DNA of 21,478 nt, from contig DMCS01000076.1 of NCBI GenBank assembly GCA_003445715.1, forward strand, positions 1 through 21,478. Direction: 5' to 3'. The notes beneath the pieces were generated by a model. That model ran no database searches and was not told where the DNA came from. It worked only from the letters and a program-made list of their open reading frames with translations. Source of the DNA: Candidatus Mesolinea sp. Lineage in GTDB: Bacteria; Chloroflexota; Anaerolineae; Anaerolineales; Anaerolineaceae. How positions within the stretch are numbered: position 1 is the stretch's first letter; each line of letters opens with the position of its first letter. A program made the position numbers and the translations under genes. Shown here piece by piece: positions 16,615 to 21,478 of the stretch.

Positions 16615-19116
16615 TTATCCAGCAGAAGTAACTGCGGCTGCCGGTGCCTCCGAAGAAACATCCTCAGATGAACTTGCGGACTTTTTGCTAAAGGTTAATT
16701 CGCCTTCAGGTGCTTTTTCTACCAGCACGGTGTCTCCCATCTTGAAACTGCCTTGCAGTACTTCTTTTGCCAGCGGGCTTTCCAAGTATTTCTGAATGGC
16801 GCGCTTGAGCGGCCTGGCACCCAGCAGCGGGTCAAAGCCCTGATCAGCCAGCCAAGATTTGGCGTCAGCACTGACTTCCATGGCAATCCCATTTTCAGCC
16901 ATGCGCTCAGCTAACTCCTCCAGCTGCAAGTCCACAATGCCTAAAACGTCTTCATGGCTGAGTGGCGAGAACATGATGATGTCATCAATGCGGTTCAAAA
17001 ACTCTGGCCGGAAAGCGCTCTTGAGTGCCTTGTCGATTTTGTCGTGTGCCGCTTTAACGTCTTCACTATCATCCTCATTCAAGAAGCCTAATGTGCCACC
17101 TTTTTTGACGAATTCGGTGCCCAAGTTGCTGGTCATGATTAACACCGTGTTGCGGAAGTCAACCACATGGCCTTGACCATCGGTCAGCCTGCCGTCATCC
17201 AGCACTTGCAGCAAAGCATTCCAGACTTCTGGGTGTGCCTTCTCAATTTCATCGAAGAGGATCACCCGATATGGTCTTCGGCGCACAGCTTCAGTGAGTT
17301 GCCCGCCCTCTTCATAGCCAACGTATCCAGGCGGCGCGCCAAACAGCCGCGAAACGGTATGCTGCTCACGATATTCACTCATGTCGATGCGCAGCAAGGC
17401 GTCCTCATCATCAAACAGGAACTCGGCTAAGGCTTTGGCTAACTCAGTTTTACCCACGCCAGATGGACCAATGAAGATAAAGCTGCCGCTCGGCCGGCGT
17501 GGATCCTTCAAACCGGAGCGTGCCCGGCGGATGGCATCCGAAATTGCCTTGACGGCTTCATCTTGTCCGATGATGTGTTCGTGCAGGCGCTCTTCCATGT
17601 GGACCAGTTTTTCAGCTTCACTTTCCATTAATTGGCTGAGCGGAATACCAGTCCACTGATGGATGACATCAGCAATATCATTCATGTCAACGGTTTCATC
17701 CAGCTTGTGTTCAGCTTCCCATTGCATCCGGTTTGCTTTGAATTCCTGCTCTAAGCGCAGCCGATCTGCTTTCATCATCACGGCGCGTTCGTAATCACGT
17801 GCCGAAACTGCTTGTTCCTCTTCTGCTGCCAAACGGTCAATCTCGCGTTTTTGCTCTTTAAGCTCTTCGGGCAGTGAATATAAAGCAACGCGCAGCTTAG
17901 CCGCTGCCTCGTCCATGAGGTCAATAGCCTTATCGGGCAGGTGGCGTTCGGTCATATAGCGTGCCGAGAGCCTGGCTGCCGCACTCAGTGCGTCGTCCGA
18001 GATCGAAATGCCATGGTGCGCCTCATAGCGCTCACGTAAGCTGTGCAGCATGGCGATAGTGTCGTCAATGCTGGGTTCCTCCACAAAAATAGGGGCAAAC
18101 CGGCGCTCCAGTGCAGCGTCTTTTTCAATATACTTGTGATATTCATCCAAAGTGGTTGCCCCAATGCATTGCAAATCTCCCCGAGCCAACGCCGGCTTGA
18201 GCATGTTGGAAGCATCCATCGCGCCTTGAGCGGCGCCTGCACCTACTACGGTATGCAGCTCATCGATAAACAAAATGATTTGGCCTTTGGATTGCTCGAT
18301 TTCGTCGATGCTCGCCTTCAGCCGCTCTTCGAATTCACCACGGAAACGGGTGCCAGCAATCATGCTGCCCAGATCAAGCGAAACTACTTTGCGGTTCTCG
18401 AGAATCTCAGGCACATCATTGTTGGCGATTTTCTGCGCCAAACCCTCTACGATGGCGGTTTTACCCACCCCCGCTTCACCAATAAGTACGGGGTTGTTCT
18501 TTGTCCGCCGGCAAAGGATCTGGATCAGGCGGGTAATCTCTACCTCGCGTCCATAAATCGGATCTAACTTTCCTTCTTCAGCCAATTTAGTCAGGTCGCG
18601 TGAGTATTTCTCCAAAGTCTTATAATGTGGTTCTGCTTTGGATTCAGAACGGGGGGGCTTACCCACACCGCGGATCACCTGAATGGCTTCAATCACATTT
18701 TGGCGGTTCAACCCCACCTCTTCTAATGCGCGCGACAAAGGCGTGTTCCGTTCAGCTAAGATTGCCAAGAAAAGATGCTCGGTCGAAATATACTCATCAC
18801 CCACGCGATTGGCTTCGTTATTCGCTACGTCCACCATCGTGCGCACACGATTGGTCATGAAGATTGGACCAGAATTCCCACCCCAAATATTCGCTTTGGG
18901 GGTTGTGCGTAAAATTTTATCGACCTTTTCGGTCAGTTTTGTAACATCAACATTTAAAAGATCCAAGATTTGCGTCACCATGCCATCTGGCTGTTCCATC
19001 AACGCTAACATAATATGTTCGGTCTCGATCAAATTATGACCGTAGCGTTGAATGATCTCAGCTGCACGGTTAGCAACATCCTGAGCTCTTTCAGAAAATT
19101 TATCAAAAGGTACCAT
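16615..19116 (-). CDS. clpC: Clp protease ATPase subunit ClpC
   Basis: An 833-residue Hsp100 unfoldase that feeds substrates to ClpP. Two Clp N repeats span about 1-150. The first AAA domain has Walker A GEAGVGKT (213-220) and Walker B ILFIDE (281-286). A UvrB/UvrC-like helical segment (about 423-458) marks ClpC rather than ClpA. The second AAA domain has Walker A GPSGVGKT (550-557) and Walker B VILFDE (618-623). The LGF tripeptide at 676-678 is the ClpP-docking loop. The ATG has a GAAGGA ribosome site eight bases upstream. There is no ctsR or mcsAB beside it, unlike in many Firmicutes. A perfect inverted repeat precedes it, and a terminator follows. Confidence 0.97.
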   Translation of the reverse strand: MVPFDKFSERAQDVANRAAEIIQRYGHNLIETEHIMLALMEQPDGMVTQILDLLNVDVTKLTEKVDKILRTTPKANIWGGNSGPIFMTNRVRTMVDVANNEANRVGDEYISTEHLFLAILAERNTPLSRALEEVGLNRQNVIEAIQVIRGVGKPPRSESKAEPHYKTLEKYSRDLTKLAEEGKLDPIYGREVEITRLIQILCRRTKNNPVLIGEAGVGKTAIVEGLAQKIANNDVPEILENRKVVSLDLGSMIAGTRFRGEFEERLKASIDEIEQSKGQIILFIDELHTVVGAGAAQGAMDASNMLKPALARGDLQCIGATTLDEYHKYIEKDAALERRFAPIFVEEPSIDDTIAMLHSLRERYEAHHGISISDDALSAAARLSARYMTERHLPDKAIDLMDEAAAKLRVALYSLPEELKEQKREIDRLAAEEEQAVSARDYERAVMMKADRLRLEQEFKANRMQWEAEHKLDETVDMNDIADVIHQWTGIPLSQLMESEAEKLVHMEERLHEHIIGQDEAVKAISDAIRRARSGLKDPRRPSGSFIFIGPSGVGKTELAKALAEFLFDDEDALLRIDMSEYREQHTVSRLFGAPPGYVGYEEGGQLTEAVRRRPYRVILFDEIEKAHPEVWNALLQVLDDGRLTDGQGHVVDFRNTVLIMTSNLGTEFVKKGGTLGFLNEDDSEDVKAAHDKIDKALKSAFRPEFLNRIDDIIMFSPLSHEDVLGIVDLQLEELAERMAENGIAMEVSADAKSWLADQGFDPLLGARPLKRAIQKYLESPLAKEVLQGSFKMGDTVLVEKAPEGELTFSKKSASSSEDVSSEAPAAAVTSAG

Positions 19117-19139
19117 GTTTTTTATCCTTCTATTTCTTA

Positions 19140-19167
19140 ATTTGCAAGTATGACATAAGTTGCAAAT
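19140..19167. promoter_or_regulatory. Perfect inverted repeat upstream of clpC, candidate operator
   Basis: ATTTGCAA (19140-19147) and TTGCAAAT (19160-19167) are perfect inverted copies separated by 12 bases. The site lies 24-51 bases upstream of the clpC ATG, where a repressor could block the promoter. It matches neither the CIRCE element nor the CtsR heptad repeat. As a transcribed hairpin it would be AU-rich and weak and lacks a T tract, so a DNA-binding site is the better reading. Confidence 0.45.
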
Positions 19168-19218
19168 CTTATTCCAATGCTGACATTGTACGACGCATTT
19201 ATTAGAATAGAATAAATA

Positions 19219-20262
19219 TTAAAGGATTAACATTGCATCGCCAAAGGAGTAAAAACGATAATGCTCTGCCTTGGCAACCTCATAAGTATGAAGGATTTTC
19301 TCTCTGCCGGCAAAAGCGCTCACTAACATAATCAGCGTCGATCTTGGCAGATGAAAGTTCGTAATCATCCCGTCAATTCCGCGGAATGTGTATCCAGGAA
19401 GAATGTAAAGTCCCGTCTGCCCAGAAAATGGCCGCACTAAACGGTCTCTTGACTGACTGGCTGCGCTTTCCAAGGTGCGCACGCTGGTAGTGCCTACGGC
19501 AATAATCCGCCCGCCTTGCTGGCGAGCCTGGTTGATTTGATCGGCAGTGCTTTGGTCGAGCTGGCACCATTCTGTGTGGATCTTATGCGTCAGTGGGTCT
19601 TTTTCCGTCACTGGTGCAAAGGTATCCAACCCCACATGCAGGGTAATTTCAGCAAAACCAATGCCTTCATTTTTTAAGGATCGGATCAAGCCTTCCGTGA
19701 AGTGCATGCCCGCGGTTGGTGCCGCCGCCGACCCTGGGATTTTGCTATAGACTGTCTGATAGCGCTCTGGGTCAATGTTGGGATTATGAATATAGGGCGG
19801 CAAGGGCGTATGCCCCGCCTCAGCATAATAAGCCTCAATCGGCTCAGCAAAGCTAATTTGCCGCTTAGCCCCCTCGAGCACAGCGGTAATCTGCGCTTGT
19901 GGACCATGTTCGATCTGCAGCTTCACGCCTTCGCGCATGCCTTTCCCGCCAACCAGGCACTCCCAAGTGGTTTCATTCAGCTGGCGCAAAAGCAACACTT
20001 CCACCTTCCCCTTGCTTGGCAGCTTGAAGCCGTAAAACCGTGCAGGAATCACGCGTGTACGGTTAATTACCAACAAATCCCCTGGTTTGAGGTAGCGTCC
20101 AAGGTTGGAAAAAACATCATGGCGGATTTGATCGCTATCCCGTTCTAAAATCATCAGGCGCGAGGAATCGCGCGGTTCTGCTGGCGTTTGGGCAATATAC
20201 TCCAGTGGCAGTTCATAATCAAAATCTTCCGTTCTCATTTGTGTCAAATTGGAATCTGTCAT
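19219..20262 (-). CDS. queA: S-adenosylmethionine:tRNA ribosyltransferase-isomerase
   Basis: A 347-residue enzyme that moves the ribosyl group of S-adenosylmethionine on to 7-aminomethyl-7-deazaguanine in tRNA, giving epoxyqueuosine. Diagnostic segments are DYELP (15-19), INRTRVIPARF (66-76), APTAGMHFT (181-189), GTTSVRTLES (near 260) and FHLPRSTLIML (near 308). The ATG at 20262 directly follows the ruvB stop (TAGATG), so the genes are probably coupled; a second ATG at codon 9 would match the usual family start. No ribosome site is obvious at either. Confidence 0.96.
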   Translation of the reverse strand: MTDSNLTQMRTEDFDYELPLEYIAQTPAEPRDSSRLMILERDSDQIRHDVFSNLGRYLKPGDLLVINRTRVIPARFYGFKLPSKGKVEVLLLRQLNETTWECLVGGKGMREGVKLQIEHGPQAQITAVLEGAKRQISFAEPIEAYYAEAGHTPLPPYIHNPNIDPERYQTVYSKIPGSAAAPTAGMHFTEGLIRSLKNEGIGFAEITLHVGLDTFAPVTEKDPLTHKIHTEWCQLDQSTADQINQARQQGGRIIAVGTTSVRTLESAASQSRDRLVRPFSGQTGLYILPGYTFRGIDGMITNFHLPRSTLIMLVSAFAGREKILHTYEVAKAEHYRFYSFGDAMLIL

Positions 20263-21306
20263 CTAAGAGTTGTGGTTGAAAAGCGGCGGCTGTTCACGCG
20301 TACCATTAAAAGGTTTGTTGAGATGCTCATAGGCTAAAGCGGTAGCAACCCGCCCCTGCGCGGTACGTTCAAGGAAACCTAATTGCATCAGGTAAGGTTC
20401 AACCACATCCATAATCGTATCCGCTTCTTCGCTAACAGATGCCGCCACCGTGCTCAAGCCAACGGGACCCCCAGCGTATTTCTCGATAATACAAAGAAGC
20501 ACCCGCCGATCAAGCTCATCCAAGCCCACCACATCAATATTGAGCATGTTCAGGCTGGTTACAGCGACTTCTGCAGTGATGACCCCATTTCCGCGTACCT
20601 GAGCATAATCACGCACACGCCTGAGGATACGCAAAGCAATGCGCGGTGTGCCGCGAGAGCGGCGCGCGATCTCGTGAATGCCTTCTTCTTCATAATCAAG
20701 TTCCAGCAGCTCAGCACCGCGGCGCAAGATCGCAGCTAAAGCATCTTCATCGTAATAATCCAAGCGGTAAATAGCACCAAAACGCGCGCGTAGAGGAGCT
20801 GTCAGCAAAGCCAAGCGCGTCGTCGCCCCAACGACTGTAAACCGTGGCAGTTTGAGGCGCACAGACTTCGCTGCTGGTCCTTTGCCAATGACAATATCTA
20901 AGGCGAAATCTTCCATCGCTGGATAGAGAATCTCTTCGACGTTGTGGCCTAAGCGATGCACCTCATCAATAAAAAGGATATCGCCGGCATGCAGGTTGGT
21001 GAGGATCGCAGCCAAATCTCCTGCCCGCTCGATGGCGGGACCAGAGGTTACTTTGATATTTACACGCATTTCTGTAGCCAAAATATGCGAAAGTGTAGTT
21101 TTCCCTAACCCGGGTGGACCATAGAAAAGCACATGCTCCAGCGCCTCTCCGCGCTGCTTGGCAGCCTTAATTTGAATCTCTAAGTTATTTTTGACCTGGT
21201 CTTGCCCAACTAGGTCATTTAAGGATTTTGGACGCAAAGCGATGTTCGCCAAGTCCTCTGGTTGGCGATGACCGCTGAGCATGCCATCATCATCTTTTGC
21301 TATCAT
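20263..21306 (-). CDS. ruvB: Holliday junction branch-migration helicase RuvB
   Basis: A 347-residue AAA+ motor that, with RuvA and RuvC, moves and resolves Holliday junctions. Walker A GPPGLGKT is at 63-70, Walker B LFIDEVH at 111-117, sensor 1 GATTR at 160-164 and the arginine-finger segment RARFG at 173-177. I chose the ATG at 21306 (MIAKDDDGML), which matches the usual short lead-in to LRPKSL. An in-frame GTG at 21351 would add 15 unlikely residues. No ribosome site precedes the ATG, and a perfect TATAAT ends seven bases before it. It is followed directly by queA; ruvA and ruvC are not in the window. Confidence 0.96.
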   Translation of the reverse strand: MIAKDDDGMLSGHRQPEDLANIALRPKSLNDLVGQDQVKNNLEIQIKAAKQRGEALEHVLFYGPPGLGKTTLSHILATEMRVNIKVTSGPAIERAGDLAAILTNLHAGDILFIDEVHRLGHNVEEILYPAMEDFALDIVIGKGPAAKSVRLKLPRFTVVGATTRLALLTAPLRARFGAIYRLDYYDEDALAAILRRGAELLELDYEEEGIHEIARRSRGTPRIALRILRRVRDYAQVRGNGVITAEVAVTSLNMLNIDVVGLDELDRRVLLCIIEKYAGGPVGLSTVAASVSEEADTIMDVVEPYLMQLGFLERTAQGRVATALAYEHLNKPFNGTREQPPLFNHNS

Positions 21307-21313
21307 CGCTGTA

Positions 21314-21319
21314 ATTATA
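21314..21319 (-). promoter_or_regulatory. -10 element almost touching the ruvB start codon
   Basis: On the minus strand a perfect TATAAT is followed by seven bases and then the ruvB ATG. Transcription from it would start at or within a base or two of the ATG, giving a leaderless message. The -35 region is poor. Confidence 0.45.
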
Positions 21320-21368
21320 CCCAAGAATGCCCCTCGACCGCTCCATTGCACCCGCCCTCAATATCAGC

Positions 21369-21455
21369 TTAGATCCATTCTTCAATTCTGTATTTAGTCA
21401 TAATCACTGCACCCTTTCTGTTGGTTTTATTGTCCAACTTTTGGGGTGCACTTCA
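21369..21455 (-). mobile_element. Left-end remnant of an IS3-family (IS150-like) insertion sequence
   Basis: Reading leftwards from 21455 on the minus strand, the sequence starts TGAAGTGCACCCCAAAAGTT followed by GGACA, the form of IS3-family terminal inverted repeats with a TG end. Inside it, GCACCC and GTTGG recur in inverted form (21409-21424 against 21434-21449), making an imperfect hairpin. An ATG at 21401 then begins MTKYRIEEWI and stops at 21369, resembling the first codons of OrfA in this family. No further transposase follows towards ruvB, so this is a truncated end. The family call is from memory of the ends. Confidence 0.5.
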
Positions 21456-21478
21456 ACCCCCCACCCCTTTGATTCCCC

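Noticed and set aside
18043..18567. A 174-residue open frame on the plus strand inside clpC
   Set aside because: It is antisense to a highly conserved gene, has no ribosome site and gives no recognisable protein.
19140..19167. CIRCE or CtsR operator upstream of clpC
   Set aside because: The inverted repeat differs from both consensus sites in sequence and spacing, so only an unidentified operator is proposed.
21307..21351. N-terminal extension of ruvB from a GTG start at 21351
   Set aside because: The extra 15 residues do not resemble RuvB, there is no ribosome site, and a -10 hexamer lies inside the extension.

Overview
The window looks like a chromosomal stretch from an anaerobic or facultative bacterium, most probably a member of the Chloroflexota (Anaerolineae-like). 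That placement rests on the flavour of the proteins, the mixture of housekeeping genes with a cytochrome c maturation cluster, and the frequent TTG starts; it is an inference, not a measured placement. Every protein gene I accept lies on the minus strand. The RNase P RNA gene is the only plus-strand gene.

Reading in the direction of transcription (right to left): the right edge carries an IS3-family terminal remnant. It is followed by ruvB (Holliday junction helicase), queA (queuosine synthesis) and clpC (Clp ATPase), with a perfect inverted repeat upstream of clpC and a terminator after it. Next comes a tightly spaced group: a cyclic-nucleotide-binding-like/bacterial PH membrane protein, def (peptide deformylase), recF, a four-helix membrane protein of unknown role, and a nitroreductase-family flavoprotein. 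def/recF and the last two genes are joined by TAATG stop-start overlaps.

The middle of the window is a cytochrome c maturation operon, ccmE-ccmF-ccmA-ccmB-ccmC-ccmD, including a 45-residue ccmD. rnpB is transcribed away from ccmE. CcmE carries a CxxxY heme-attachment motif instead of HxxxY, and no ccmG or ccmH is present; this is the signature of the described variant Ccm pathway that does without CcmG, CcmH and the CcmE histidine. Immediately downstream, under its own strong promoter, is a pair that plausibly uses this pathway: a pentaheme c-type cytochrome lipoprotein with two EF-hand-like loops, and a ferric-reductase-type membrane flavoprotein. Together they suggest an electron-transfer module linking NAD(P)H, membrane b-hemes and an outward-facing multiheme cytochrome.

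The left part holds a likely glycoside hydrolase family 3 C-terminal remnant, rpsT (TTG start, as in Escherichia coli), argS, and a cyclic-2,3-diphosphoglycerate-synthetase-like P-loop protein. The left edge is the 5' end of an IS256-family insertion sequence: its terminal inverted repeat and the first codons of a transposase. Both window edges therefore fall in or near insertion sequences.

Most of the window is ordinary housekeeping DNA. The strongest candidates for a second look are the variant Ccm system with its cytochrome/flavoreductase pair, two genes with -10 elements almost touching the start codon (possible leaderless mRNAs), and the inverted repeat in front of clpC.
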